Made by a program: the position numbers and the translations under genes. 64,000 bases of DNA from Hydrogenophaga sp. (lineage in GTDB: Bacteria; Pseudomonadota; Gammaproteobacteria; Burkholderiales; Burkholderiaceae_C), in contig JAABQG010000008.1 of assembly GCA_011391595.1 (NCBI GenBank), positions 1 to 64,000 of the forward strand. The letters run 5' to 3'. The notes under the pieces were generated by a model. It was given only the letters and a program-made list of their open reading frames with translations, had not been told where the DNA came from and did no database searches. Below are positions 9,648-18,828 of this stretch, piece by piece (the first letter of the stretch is position 1; every line of letters starts with the position of its first letter).

Positions 9648-10733
9648 TCAGGCCTTCTGGGCGAATCTCCAGGCCAGTTCGGCCATGGGGCGAGCCCCGG
9701 CGCCCGAACTGATGGCTTGCGGGCTGGAGGCCGTGCCGGCCTCCACCCGCTTGGCGATGCCTTGCAGGATGGCGGCAATGCGGAACAGGTTGTAGGCAAG
9801 GTAGAAATTCCAGTCTGCCTTCAAAGCTTCAGGCGTGATGAAGCCCGTCCGGTCGCAGTACATGCGGATGTACTCGGCTTCCGTGGGAATGCCCAGGCTG
9901 GCGACATCAAGGCCACCGATGCCGCGAAACGAGCCCGGCGGGATGTGCCAGGCCATGCAGTGGTAGCTGAAGTCGGCCAGCGGGTGGCCCAGGGTGGAGA
10001 GTTCCCAGTCGAGCACGGCAAGCACCCGCGGCTCGGTCGGGTGGAACATCAGGTTGTCGAGCCGGTAGTCGCCATGCACGATGCTGACCATGGCCTCGTC
10101 ACGAGCCTTGGCGGGTATGTGCGCCGGCAGCCACGCCATCAACTGGTCCATCTCGGGGATCGGCTGGGTGATGGATGCCACGTACTGCTTGCTCCAGCGG
10201 CCTATCTGGCGCTCGAAATAGTTGCCCGGCTTGCCATAGCCCGCAAGGCCGCGATCGGCGAACTTCACGGTGTGCAGCGCGGCGATCACACGGTTCATCT
10301 CGTTGTAGATGGCACCACGCTCGCTGTTGTCCATGCCGGGCAAGGACTGGTCCCACAGGACCCGGCCCTGCACGAATTCCATGACATAGAAGGCACGGCC
10401 AATGACAGATTCGTCTTCGCAAAGCACGTGCATTCGGGCCACGGGCACATCGGTGCCGTACAAGCCTTTCATCACGGCAAATTCGCGCTCGACGGCATGA
10501 GCGGAAGGCAGCAGCTTGGCGACAGGCCCGGGCTTGGCGCGCATCACATAGCTTTGGCCCGGCGTGACGAGCTTGTAGGTCGGGTTGGACTGCCCACCCT
10601 TGAAGATCTCCACCGTCAAGGGGCCCTGAAAGCCGGGCAGGTTTTTGTCAAGCCAGACGCTCAGCGACTCGACGTCGAAAGCGTGCGAACCGGTCACGGG
10701 ACGGGTACCGACAAAATGGGTGAAGTCGTTCAT
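9648..10733 (-). CDS. APH-fold kinase paired with the acyl-CoA dehydrogenase
   Basis: 361 aa aminoglycoside-phosphotransferase-like kinase. The ATP lobe is at about residues 40-120 (IFKGGQSNPTYKL, YVMRAKPGP). The catalytic loop is HGDYRLDN (220-227) and the metal-binding LDWE is at 241-244, so the active-site residues are present. The closest relatives by layout are the N-terminal kinase of ACAD10/11 and LvaA of levulinate catabolism, which phosphorylate the hydroxyl of 4-hydroxyacyl-CoA. It lies between a Crp-like regulator gene (33 bases upstream) and the dehydrogenase (33 bases downstream). Antibiotic resistance is unlikely in this context. Confidence 0.85.
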   Translation of the reverse strand: MNDFTHFVGTRPVTGSHAFDVESLSVWLDKNLPGFQGPLTVEIFKGGQSNPTYKLVTPGQSYVMRAKPGPVAKLLPSAHAVEREFAVMKGLYGTDVPVARMHVLCEDESVIGRAFYVMEFVQGRVLWDQSLPGMDNSERGAIYNEMNRVIAALHTVKFADRGLAGYGKPGNYFERQIGRWSKQYVASITQPIPEMDQLMAWLPAHIPAKARDEAMVSIVHGDYRLDNLMFHPTEPRVLAVLDWELSTLGHPLADFSYHCMAWHIPPGSFRGIGGLDVASLGIPTEAEYIRMYCDRTGFITPEALKADWNFYLAYNLFRIAAILQGIAKRVEAGTASSPQAISSGAGARPMAELAWRFAQKA

Positions 10734-10766
10734 GGTCAGGTGGGGAAGGTTGTTCTTCTTGATCTG

Positions 10767-11486
10767 CTAGTTGTCAGCATCGACGATGCGCATCAGCGCT
10801 TCGCGATCGCGCACCACCAGGCCACCCGGCTCGATCCGGATGGCATTTTCCCGCTCCATCGCCTTGAGTTCCTGATTGACCCGCTGCCTTGAGGCGCCGA
10901 GCAGTTGGGCCAGTTCTTCCTGGGCCAGTTGCAGGCTGATCCGCACTTCGCGCCCGTCCGACAGGCTTGGCACGCCGTAGCTGCGCACCAGATGCAGCAG
11001 TTGTTTGGCAAGCCTTGCCCTGAGCGGCAGCGTGTTGAGGTCTTCCACCAGGCCGTAGAGTTGCCGGATGCGGCGCGACTGCAGGCGCACCAGGGCCTCG
11101 TACAGCTCCACGTGCTGGGCCAGAATTTTCTGGAAATCGGTTCGCGCCACACAGAGCAGCGTGGTTTCTCCATGGGCATAGGCATCGTGGGTGCGCCGGT
11201 CGCCATCGAAGATTGCCACGTCGCCAAACCAGATCCCCGGTTCCACATAGGTCAGCGTGATCTGTTTGCCGGAAATTGAGGTCGAACTGACGCGGACGGC
11301 GCCACGGGCACAGGCCGTCCACTCCACGGGTGGCTCTCCGCGCGCCACAATGAGCTCGCCATCCTTGTAGCGTTTGACGTAGGCGCATCTGAGTATGTCG
11401 TGTCGCAGTGACGGTGAGAGGGATGAGAACCAGCGACCGGTATTGATCGCCTCGCGTTCGTCGATGGTAAGAATCGGATCGTCCAT
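10767..11486 (-). CDS. Crp/Fnr-family transcriptional regulator
   Basis: 239 aa from the ATG at 11484-11486. A cyclic-nucleotide-binding-type beta-roll occupies about residues 25-140 (GIWFGDVAIFDGDRRTHDAYA), followed by the dimer helix and a C-terminal winged helix with recognition segment LAQLLGASRQRVNQELKAME. No N-terminal Cys cluster of the FNR [4Fe-4S] type is present, so it is not the oxygen sensor FNR. It lies upstream of the APH kinase and acyl-CoA dehydrogenase in the same direction and is a plausible local regulator of acyl-CoA catabolism; the effector is unknown. Confidence 0.88.
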   Translation of the reverse strand: MDDPILTIDEREAINTGRWFSSLSPSLRHDILRCAYVKRYKDGELIVARGEPPVEWTACARGAVRVSSTSISGKQITLTYVEPGIWFGDVAIFDGDRRTHDAYAHGETTLLCVARTDFQKILAQHVELYEALVRLQSRRIRQLYGLVEDLNTLPLRARLAKQLLHLVRSYGVPSLSDGREVRISLQLAQEELAQLLGASRQRVNQELKAMERENAIRIEPGGLVVRDREALMRIVDADN

Positions 11487-11633
11487 GGCCTGTCCTATGC
11501 GTGACTGATATTCATCGGATTGTCGCGTGAGGGACGTTCCGGCATGCACAGGGTTGTCACCTGAGCGTCTGAAAAGTCCGAAGTCCGCAGCGGTCTGCGG
11601 GGCGGCGCACAGGAACTTGCGTGCCTGCCGGGC

Positions 11634-12413
11634 CTATTCGAAGCGGGGCGGCTTCTTTTCCAGAAAGGCGTTGATGCCGATTCCCGCATTGACGTGGTGC
11701 AGGTTTCTGACGAAATGGTCACGCTCCATCGCCAGGTGACGCGACAGGGTGGAGGTCGCGGCTTCGCTGACCAGTTCCTTGATGCTGGCCAGTGCATTGG
11801 GGGCCCGCGCATTGAGCCGTTCAGCCAGTTCAAAAGCGCCTTGCAGGGCGTTGCCCGGCTCTGTCAGCCGGTTGACAAGGCCCAGCTGGTGAAGCCGTTC
11901 GGCACTGATGCGCTCGCCGCACATCAGCAGTTCGGTCACCAGTTGGCGCGGCAGGGCCCGTGAAAGACTCCAGCTGCCACCGCCGTCCGGTGAAAGCGCG
12001 ATATTGCTGTAGGCCATGACGAATACCGCGTCACGCGCCGCGACGATGAAGTCGCAGGCCAGGGCGAGAGAAAAACCGGCGCCGGCTGCCGGACCCTCCA
12101 CGGCGCCGATGACCGGTTTGGGGAAGGTGCGTATCGCTTCGATCCAGTTGTGCAGGCCTTCGATGCTTCGCGCCTGCACGTCTGGTGGCAATTGCCGGTT
12201 GGCCTGCAGTCGCTGAAGGTTGCCGCCTGCACTGAAAACCGCACCTTCGCCGGCGATGACGACGCTGCGCACCTCTGGGCTGGACTCCGCGACATTCAGT
12301 GCCTCGACGCCCGCGGCATAGATTTCAGGGCCCAGGGCATTGCGGTGCTCAGGATTGCAGATGGTCAGGACCATCGTCAGGCCCTCGCTGGTGCTTCGGA
12401 GCTCTGCGGTCAT
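11634..12413 (-). CDS. Enoyl-CoA hydratase/isomerase family protein
   Basis: 259 aa crotonase-fold protein. Oxyanion-hole segments are GEGAVFSAGGNLQRL (about 55-69) and VEGPAAGAGFSLALACDFIVAA (about 104-125). The catalytic loop reads ALSPDGGGSW, with Asp where many hydratases have Glu, resembling PaaG-type isomerases. It should act on an enoyl-CoA in beta-oxidation or aromatic degradation. Only five bases separate it from the 3-hydroxyacyl-CoA dehydrogenase gene upstream, so the two are probably co-transcribed and act in sequence. Confidence 0.88.
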   Translation of the reverse strand: MTAELRSTSEGLTMVLTICNPEHRNALGPEIYAAGVEALNVAESSPEVRSVVIAGEGAVFSAGGNLQRLQANRQLPPDVQARSIEGLHNWIEAIRTFPKPVIGAVEGPAAGAGFSLALACDFIVAARDAVFVMAYSNIALSPDGGGSWSLSRALPRQLVTELLMCGERISAERLHQLGLVNRLTEPGNALQGAFELAERLNARAPNALASIKELVSEAATSTLSRHLAMERDHFVRNLHHVNAGIGINAFLEKKPPRFE

Positions 12414-12418
12414 GGGCG

Positions 12419-13942
12419 CTATTCCTCGGTATGCATCAGGCTCAGGCCGATGGCGCCACGGCGGCGTAACCAGGGGCTAGGGCGATAGCGCGGGTCCCCG
12501 TAGACCGTCTGCATGTTGAACAACACTTCAAGGATGTTTGTCGGGCCATAGCGATCCCCCATGGCCAGAGGGCCGAGCGGGTAGCCCAGGCCGAGTGTGA
12601 CCGCGGTTTCCAGATCCTGCGGTGTGCAAACGCGTTGCTGGCACATGTCGGCGGCGATATTGACGATATTGGCCACCACGCGCTGGGTGACGAAGCCGCC
12701 ACTGTCGCGGATCACGCTGACGGCCTTTGCATCCCGGGAAAACAGCGCATGGGCCGCGTCACGCATGTCGATCCGGGTGGCCGGGTTTGTCGCCAGCACC
12801 CGGCGCCGGGTCGTGGCGTCATCCACCAGCATGTCGATGCCCACCGTTCGCGCCGGGTCCAGGCGTTCGACGACCGCCACGGTGGTTACGTCAAAGCCCA
12901 GGGGCGCGACCAGGGTGAGCGCCACAGGAGAGGGGGATACACCGGTTTCGATCTTTGCCCCAAGATCCTTGAGCAGTTGCAGGAGTTCGGATCGACGGGC
13001 CGCGCGGGGCGACACCCAGACGGGCGGCATTTCGGTGACCTGCGGCGCCGGTGGCTCTGGGGTGATCCGGGCGACTCCGTCCTCATAGCGGTAGAAACCT
13101 TCCCCAACCTTCCTGCCCAGCATGCCGCCAGCCAGGCGCTGCGCCGTGATCACGCTGGGGCGGTAGCGTGGCTCCTCAAAATACTGCCGGTAGATCGACT
13201 CCATGACGGGATGCGAGACATCCAGCGCGGTCAGGTCGAAAAGTTCAAAGGGCCCCAGTTTGAAGCCGGCCTGATCTTTGAGGATCCGGTCGATCGTGGC
13301 GAAATCGGAGATGCCTTCGCCCACGATGCGCAGGGCCTCGGTGCCATAACCGCGGCCGGCATGGTTGACGATGAAGCCGGGCGTGTCTTGCGCCTGTACC
13401 GGCGTGTGTCCCATCTGGCGGGCGTAGCGCGTCAGTCCATCGCAAGCGGCCGGATCGGTCTTGAGACCCGCGATGACCTCGACGACCTTCATCAATGGAA
13501 CAGGGTTGAAGAAGTGGTAGCCGGCAAACCGGCCGGGCCGCTTCAGCTCCGCGGCGATCGCAGTGACGGAAAGCGAGGATGTGTTGGTGACCAGCACCGT
13601 GTCCGGACCGACGATGGCCTCCAGCTCTGCAAACAGGGTTTTCTTGACGTCCAGGCGCTCAACGATGGCCTCGACGACGAGGTCGCAGTCGTGCAACATG
13701 GACAGATGATCGGCCAGCGTCAGGCGGGCTTTGTTGTCCACGACGGACTCCGGGCTCAAACGGCCTTTTTCTTCGAGTCTGTCCCACTGCGAGAACACGG
13801 CTTCGCGGGCGGAGGCCAGAGTCTCGGGCTGGGTGTCAAAAATCTTGACTCTGCTGCCAGCCTGGGCAGCGATTTGCGCGATTCCTCGCCCCATGGCGCC
13901 GGCGCCGATGACGGCAATTGTCGAAAATGTGACTTCTTTCAT
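12419..13942 (-). CDS. 3-hydroxyacyl-CoA dehydrogenase (PaaH type)
   Basis: 507 aa from the ATG at 13940-13942; an in-frame extension upstream is unlikely. The Rossmann motif GAGAMGRGIA is at residues 13-22. The VEAIVERLDVKK segment and the active-site run GYHFFNPVPLMKVVEV follow, then two 3-hydroxyacyl-CoA dehydrogenase C-terminal domains; the second one gives the length of about 500 typical of PaaH/PaaC. It oxidises 3-hydroxyacyl-CoA to 3-ketoacyl-CoA with NAD+. It heads a likely two-gene operon with the enoyl-CoA hydratase and is divergent from the FimV-like gene, 60 bases away. Confidence 0.88.
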   Translation of the reverse strand: MKEVTFSTIAVIGAGAMGRGIAQIAAQAGSRVKIFDTQPETLASAREAVFSQWDRLEEKGRLSPESVVDNKARLTLADHLSMLHDCDLVVEAIVERLDVKKTLFAELEAIVGPDTVLVTNTSSLSVTAIAAELKRPGRFAGYHFFNPVPLMKVVEVIAGLKTDPAACDGLTRYARQMGHTPVQAQDTPGFIVNHAGRGYGTEALRIVGEGISDFATIDRILKDQAGFKLGPFELFDLTALDVSHPVMESIYRQYFEEPRYRPSVITAQRLAGGMLGRKVGEGFYRYEDGVARITPEPPAPQVTEMPPVWVSPRAARRSELLQLLKDLGAKIETGVSPSPVALTLVAPLGFDVTTVAVVERLDPARTVGIDMLVDDATTRRRVLATNPATRIDMRDAAHALFSRDAKAVSVIRDSGGFVTQRVVANIVNIAADMCQQRVCTPQDLETAVTLGLGYPLGPLAMGDRYGPTNILEVLFNMQTVYGDPRYRPSPWLRRRGAIGLSLMHTEE

Positions 13943-14002
13943 GATTTGATTATGGTTCAGTGTGTTACTGCAGGATACAACTGTGCCAAAATCCCGATTC
14001 AA

Positions 14003-16057
14003 ATGAAGCAAGCTGTGAACTTAAGACATATCGTGGCCGGAGGCCTTGTTCTGGCGTCGGCATTGAATTGCGACGCCATGAGTCTTGAACGGGCCAAGGG
14101 TATGGCCTTGATTGGCCGCCCCCTTGACCTCAGCGTCCAGGTCAAGCTGGACCCTACCGATGACGCCGCGGCGCTGTGCGCCGTTGCCGAAGTCTTCTAT
14201 GCGGACCGTCGCGTGGAAGCCGGTCAAGTGCAAGTGACCTCGGAGCGTGGTACTTCCGCAGAGGAAGCGACGGTCCGTATCCGGTCGTCGGCGCTCGTGG
14301 ACGAGCCGGTCGTCACCGTTTCACTGAAGGCGGGTTGCAAGCAAGGCTTGACGCGTCGCTATGTCTTGCTTTCTGAGTTGCCTGGTCAAAGCGTCGTGGA
14401 AGTGCCTGTGGCCAGCGCACGTGCTGCAGTTGAGCCGGCGGGCCGTCCCTATCCGGCGACGGCAGGCGATGGCGAAGGTGGAGTGATTCCGGGTGCAATG
14501 CCGCCTGTGAGCCGAACCGAGCGGGTCAGGGCCACAAAAGAAAAGCCCCCGGTGGCAGCCAAGGCGGCTGCCCCTGCCGAGTCCCGCCGGGCAGAGGCCA
14601 AAGCGCCGGCGCGAAGTGTCGTGCGTAGCCAGGAGCCACCGACTTCGGCTGGAAAGCCTCGCCTGAAACTCGATCCCGCCGAGATCTTGATCGCGCGCGA
14701 TCCAGTGTTGCGGGCGTCAACAGAACTGCTGACGGCTCCCCAGGAGACCGGCTCCCGGCGCGTGGAAGCAGCGGCCCTTTGGCGTGCGCTCAACGCGACG
14801 CCTGACTCGGTCATGAGAGACGAACAACGCATGCTGGCGCTTCAGACAGATGTCACCGCCATGCGGCTGCAGAACCAGAAGAACGAAACCGCCATCGCAG
14901 ATCTCAAGGCCCGTTTGCAGACGGCGCAGGCGGAGCGCTATCAGAACGCGCTCGTTTATGGCCTGCTGGCTGCACTGGTGCTGGCCTTGGGTGCCGCAGC
15001 GTATCTGTGGAGCCGAGGCCGCCGGCAGTCCAAGCCACAGTGGTGGGGTATTGGGGACGAAGAATTCAAGGATGCTTCGGCGATGGCGCCAGAGCCGGTG
15101 GTGGCGACGGGACGGTCCAGCGTTGATCTGGATGTCGATCTGAGCGCCAGCTCGGTGCCAGATGTCATCCCGGAGCCTGTTTTGCGCAAGCTTGACGCAC
15201 GTGCCGCAGCGACACCGCCGAGGGGTGCAGATTTCCAGGGCAGTCTGTCGGGTGGCGGTCGGGCGGTCAAGGTGGAGGAACTTCTGGACGTCCAGCAGCA
15301 AGCGGATTTCTTCCTGTCTCTGGGGCAATACGAGCAGGCCATTGCGACCCTGCGGAACCATATCTCAGACAACGTTGAAACGAGTGCATTGGCGTACCTG
15401 GATCTTCTCAAGGTGTTCCATATGCAGGGGCGCAAGAAGGACTATGAGCTGGTGCGCAAGGAGTTCAATGCGGCATTCAACTCTGAAGTTCCGGAGTTTG
15501 CCGCCTTTGGCAAGCAAACGAAGGGCTTGACCACCTATGAATCGGTAATGCCCCGAATTGTTTCGCTCTGGCCCACCGAAGAAGTACTTGAGTTCATCGA
15601 GGAGTCCATTTTCCGCAAGCCCGGGCAGGGCAACCACGCGTTCGACCTGGAGGCATACGACGAACTCCTGATGCTGTACGTGGTCGCGAAAGACATCGTG
15701 AAAGGGCAGCGCGGCGGGTCAGCATATGACGCCGCGCGCTCCGGTTTGGCAACGCCTGAAAGCTCGCATGGCTCGACCTGGGCTGATCTGGAGCGTCTGA
15801 GGTTTCAGGCAACCTCCATGCAGCCGTTACCTGTCAGCCCAATGCCTGGTGACGGTTCGGAATCGTCAACCCCGGGTGTTTTGTCGTCTCGGGATGTCGA
15901 GGTGGACATTGATTTGTCCGAATTCCCCAGCGAATTTTATGAGGCGCCGGCGACTTCTGCGCCAGTTGAAAAGGGTGGAGCCAAGCCGGCCGTACCGGAT
16001 TTCGATCTCTTCGATTTGGCGACCCAGGCGCACGCTGCCTCAAAGCGCAAGCCCTGA
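14003..16057 (+). CDS. FimV/HubP-like envelope protein
   Basis: 684 aa from the ATG at 14003. The frame is open for more than 1.3 kb further upstream, but that part only mirrors the dehydrogenase gene. Residues 1-25 look like a secretion signal (AGGLVLASALNCDA). An N-terminal domain with RPLDLSVQVKLD resembles the FimV periplasmic region. A Pro/Ala/Lys-rich linker follows, then a coiled-coil stretch (about 275-310), one membrane segment (VYGLLAALVLALGAAAYLW, about 316-334) and a cytoplasmic TPR-like domain (QQADFFLSLGQYEQAIATL). This is the FimV/HubP plan, which serves in polar organisation and type IV pilus function. It is shorter than Pseudomonas FimV and no LysM motif was clearly seen. Confidence 0.68.
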   Translation: MKQAVNLRHIVAGGLVLASALNCDAMSLERAKGMALIGRPLDLSVQVKLDPTDDAAALCAVAEVFYADRRVEAGQVQVTSERGTSAEEATVRIRSSALVDEPVVTVSLKAGCKQGLTRRYVLLSELPGQSVVEVPVASARAAVEPAGRPYPATAGDGEGGVIPGAMPPVSRTERVRATKEKPPVAAKAAAPAESRRAEAKAPARSVVRSQEPPTSAGKPRLKLDPAEILIARDPVLRASTELLTAPQETGSRRVEAAALWRALNATPDSVMRDEQRMLALQTDVTAMRLQNQKNETAIADLKARLQTAQAERYQNALVYGLLAALVLALGAAAYLWSRGRRQSKPQWWGIGDEEFKDASAMAPEPVVATGRSSVDLDVDLSASSVPDVIPEPVLRKLDARAAATPPRGADFQGSLSGGGRAVKVEELLDVQQQADFFLSLGQYEQAIATLRNHISDNVETSALAYLDLLKVFHMQGRKKDYELVRKEFNAAFNSEVPEFAAFGKQTKGLTTYESVMPRIVSLWPTEEVLEFIEESIFRKPGQGNHAFDLEAYDELLMLYVVAKDIVKGQRGGSAYDAARSGLATPESSHGSTWADLERLRFQATSMQPLPVSPMPGDGSESSTPGVLSSRDVEVDIDLSEFPSEFYEAPATSAPVEKGGAKPAVPDFDLFDLATQAHAASKRKP

Positions 16058-16059
16058 GT

Positions 16060-17232
16060 TCATTGTGTTTCAGGGGGCTTGGCGCTGTTTGCAGTTGTCG
16101 CAAGCCAGCTGACACACAATGCGGCCAGCAGGCCCGCCAGTCCGTACCAGTTCAGCTGTTCCATCTGGCCTTGGGCAATCAGCCAGCCTCCGCCGGCAGC
16201 CCCGAAGGCCTGTCCGGCGTACATCGCGGACGTGTTCAGCGCAATAGAGGCCGATGCAAGGGCAGGAGCGATTCCCAGCAAGCGGGCCTGTTGCGCCGAA
16301 TTCGACGAAAAGCAGCCCAGTGCCCAGGGGACGGACACCAGAGCTGCCAAGACAAGGGTGCTTCCCAGCGGCCACAGTCCCAGGCTCAGTGCCATGCTGG
16401 CGATGCCGACGCCGACTGCACGTGAGGCGCCGATTCGGTCGATGTGGCGTGACATCAGCATGTTGCCGGCAAAACCGAAGATGCCAAACCAGGCAAAAAG
16501 CAGGCTCAGCTCAAGCGGTGTGACGCCCAGGCGGTGCTTGAAATAGGGGGCAAAGTAGGAAAAAAGGACGAACTGGCCTGCTGCATACAGCACCGTGACC
16601 AGGATGCACAGCATCAGCGGGCGGGACTGAAGCGTCTGGCGCCATGACGACCAGGACAAGGCCGGTGGCTTGACCCCGTCGGGCAGGGTGCGCCAGACCC
16701 ATGCAGCGCTCGCGAAGGACAATACACCGACCAGGACGAAGGCTGCTCGCCATCCGAACAGGCCGCCGATCAATGCGCTGAGCGGCATGCCGAGAACCGA
16801 GGCGACGGACCAACCCAGGAAAACGAAGGTGATGGCTCTGCCGCGGTGCGACGCTGGAACCAGATGGCCGATGCAGGCTGCGGCTTGCGGCGTGAAGATC
16901 GCCGGGGACACGACAGCGAAAATCCGCAAGGCCAGAAGCACCCTGAAGTCGGGAGCGATCGCGGATGCGAGGTGCATCACCCCATACCAGAGCAGGCAGG
17001 ACGCCAACAGCCTTCTCCGGTCCCATCCTGCGACCATCGCAGCGAAAAGGGGCGCACCCAGGCACATCACCAAGGCCGCGGCCGAGATCAGCTGCCCTGC
17101 GGTTGCAGGCGAAATCTGCAGTGATTCGCTGATTTCGTTGAGCGTGCCCGGAACCACCATGACGCCGGTGCCGATCACCACGTTGCCAAACATCAGGGGC
17201 CACAACACCGCCGGCAGGCGCTGTCGGGCCAT
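16060..17232 (-). CDS. MFS transporter
   Basis: 390 aa with about twelve hydrophobic helices and the MFS loop 2-3 pattern (GAPLFAAMVAGWDRRRLL). Its closest style is the sugar-efflux/AraJ-type DHA1 group. It begins one base after the D-2-hydroxyacid dehydrogenase stop on the same strand, so the two are almost certainly co-transcribed, and its stop lies two bases from the convergent FimV-like stop. The substrate is unknown; an organic acid related to the neighbouring dehydrogenase would be a reasonable guess. Confidence 0.85.
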   Translation of the reverse strand: MARQRLPAVLWPLMFGNVVIGTGVMVVPGTLNEISESLQISPATAGQLISAAALVMCLGAPLFAAMVAGWDRRRLLASCLLWYGVMHLASAIAPDFRVLLALRIFAVVSPAIFTPQAAACIGHLVPASHRGRAITFVFLGWSVASVLGMPLSALIGGLFGWRAAFVLVGVLSFASAAWVWRTLPDGVKPPALSWSSWRQTLQSRPLMLCILVTVLYAAGQFVLFSYFAPYFKHRLGVTPLELSLLFAWFGIFGFAGNMLMSRHIDRIGASRAVGVGIASMALSLGLWPLGSTLVLAALVSVPWALGCFSSNSAQQARLLGIAPALASASIALNTSAMYAGQAFGAAGGGWLIAQGQMEQLNWYGLAGLLAALCVSWLATTANSAKPPETQ

Positions 17233-17233
17233 G

Positions 17234-18241
17234 TCAGCGGCGGACCTGCAGTGCGCCCGGGTTAACGATATTAGTTGGGGTGCCCCTGATGAAGTTCACT
17301 ACATTGTCAAAGGCCGCGCCGAAATACATCTCGTAGCTGTCGCGCTCGACATAGCCGATGTGCGGGGTACAAATGCAGCTTTCCAGCCGCAACAGGGCGT
17401 GGCCCTGCAGAATGGGTTCTGTTTCAAACACGTCCACGGCCGCCAAGCCGGGATTGCCCCGGTTGAGCGCGCTGATGAGGACGTCGGGCTGAAGCAGCTC
17501 GGCCCGCGAAGTGTTGACGAAAAGTGCCGTGGGCTTCATGCGCGAGAGGTCGTCCAGGTTGACGATGCCCTGGGTTGCCTCGTTCAGGCGCAGGTGCAGG
17601 GACAACACATCGGATTGCTCGAAAAACGCCTCGCGTGTGCCTGCCGGCACAAATCCATCGCCAGCAGCCTTCGCGCGCGAAGCCGCGCTGCCCCAGATCA
17701 TCACATGCATGCCGAAGGCCTTGCCATACCCGGCCACAATCTGGCCGACCTTGCCATAGCCCCAGATGCCCAGCGTCTTTCCCTTGAGAACCGTACCTAA
17801 CGAGAAGTTCGGGGGCATCGACGCCGACTTCAAGCCTGACTGCTGCCACGCGCCATGTTTCAGATTGCCGATGTATTGCGGAAGGCGCCGCATTGCCGCC
17901 ATGATGAGCGCCCAGGTCAATTCAGCCGGTGCAACCGGGGAGCCAGTTCCTTCGGCCACCGCAATGCCACGTTCGGTGCAGGCCGATACGTCGACATGGC
18001 TGCCGATCCGCCCGGTCTGGACAATCAGCTTGACGCGGGGTAATTTTTCAATCAGCTGGCGGGTAATGTGCGTACGCTCGCGGATCAGCACGATGACATC
18101 GGCGTCTTTCAGCCGGACAGACAGTTGACCGATGCCCTTGACAGTGTTGGTATAGACCTTGGCGGGAAAGGCATCCAGCCGTGTCGCGCAGTCAAGTTTG
18201 CGCACGGCGTCCTGATAGTCGTCGAGAATCACAATGTTCAT
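17234..18241 (-). CDS. D-2-hydroxyacid dehydrogenase family protein
   Basis: 335 aa. The NAD-binding Rossmann motif is GIWGYGKVGQIVAGYG in the middle of the protein. The catalytic set of the D-2-hydroxyacid dehydrogenase family is present: Arg in LHLRLNEAT, Glu in DVFETEP and His in TPHIGYVE. It should interconvert a 2-hydroxyacid and a 2-ketoacid with NAD(H). It is first in a two-gene operon with the MFS carrier. It is not clearly SerA: the C-terminal ACT domain is missing. Confidence 0.87.
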   Translation of the reverse strand: MNIVILDDYQDAVRKLDCATRLDAFPAKVYTNTVKGIGQLSVRLKDADVIVLIRERTHITRQLIEKLPRVKLIVQTGRIGSHVDVSACTERGIAVAEGTGSPVAPAELTWALIMAAMRRLPQYIGNLKHGAWQQSGLKSASMPPNFSLGTVLKGKTLGIWGYGKVGQIVAGYGKAFGMHVMIWGSAASRAKAAGDGFVPAGTREAFFEQSDVLSLHLRLNEATQGIVNLDDLSRMKPTALFVNTSRAELLQPDVLISALNRGNPGLAAVDVFETEPILQGHALLRLESCICTPHIGYVERDSYEMYFGAAFDNVVNFIRGTPTNIVNPGALQVRR

Positions 18242-18372
18242 CCCGCCATTGTGCCCTCTGCCAGCCGGGCCGCGCAGGGCGGCACCCTGTCTTGCGGCTC
18301 AAGTACAGGCCCGTGAAAGAAAATATCGCGGCCCTGCCCCCGATACAGATGGAGGCCTTGCGCGGTTCAGAA

Positions 18373-18696
18373 TTACATCCTGGCTTCCATCGCTGCGAGT
18401 CGATCCAGTTCAGCGCAAACATCGGCCATCCGGCCGGAGATCATCATCCGGCCGGTACTTCCGACCGGCATCCCTGAATCAATCGTGCGCACCACGCGCA
18501 ACGGCAGTGCGCGGCGAGGCTGCACACTACTGTTTTTCTTCAATGGCATCCGCACTGTGCAGGGGGGCGATCCGGGCCCGCAAACGGCGCGGGGAGGTGC
18601 TTTCGCGGCGGGCCGAGAATTGAATGGCACCAGCCGGGTTACAAGCTCCTGCAGGGGCGTCAGAAGTGACGAGAGGGTGAAAAGGGCGATTCCCAT
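18373..18696 (-). CDS. Small hypothetical protein downstream of lexA
   Basis: 107 aa. It starts with a hydrophobic run (MGIALFTLSSLLTPLQELV), has a basic Pro-rich middle, and ends with GRMMISGRMADVCAELDRLAAMEA, which looks like a folded short helix module. An AAAGG Shine-Dalgarno motif is six bases before the ATG. It lies 132 bases downstream of lexA in the same direction. I believe similar ORFs occur in relatives but cannot confirm it here. Function unknown. Confidence 0.55.
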   Translation of the reverse strand: MGIALFTLSSLLTPLQELVTRLVPFNSRPAAKAPPRAVCGPGSPPCTVRMPLKKNSSVQPRRALPLRVVRTIDSGMPVGSTGRMMISGRMADVCAELDRLAAMEARM

Positions 18697-18828
18697 GTGA
18701 AACCTTTCAAGGGTTGGAGGTCGAACACAGGCAGGATTGAAAAAGGATGCGCCACAACAGGGTTATGACAAAACAAGGTTGCCAAACGCCCGCCACCTGC
18801 CGCAGCGCACGGGATCAATTGGCGGCAG

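Noticed and set aside
12635-14002. Long open frame on the plus strand joined to the FimV-like gene (total 1140 codons)
   Set aside because: It runs antisense through the 3-hydroxyacyl-CoA dehydrogenase gene, lacks family features and is an effect of high GC; a signal peptide and start fit at 14003.
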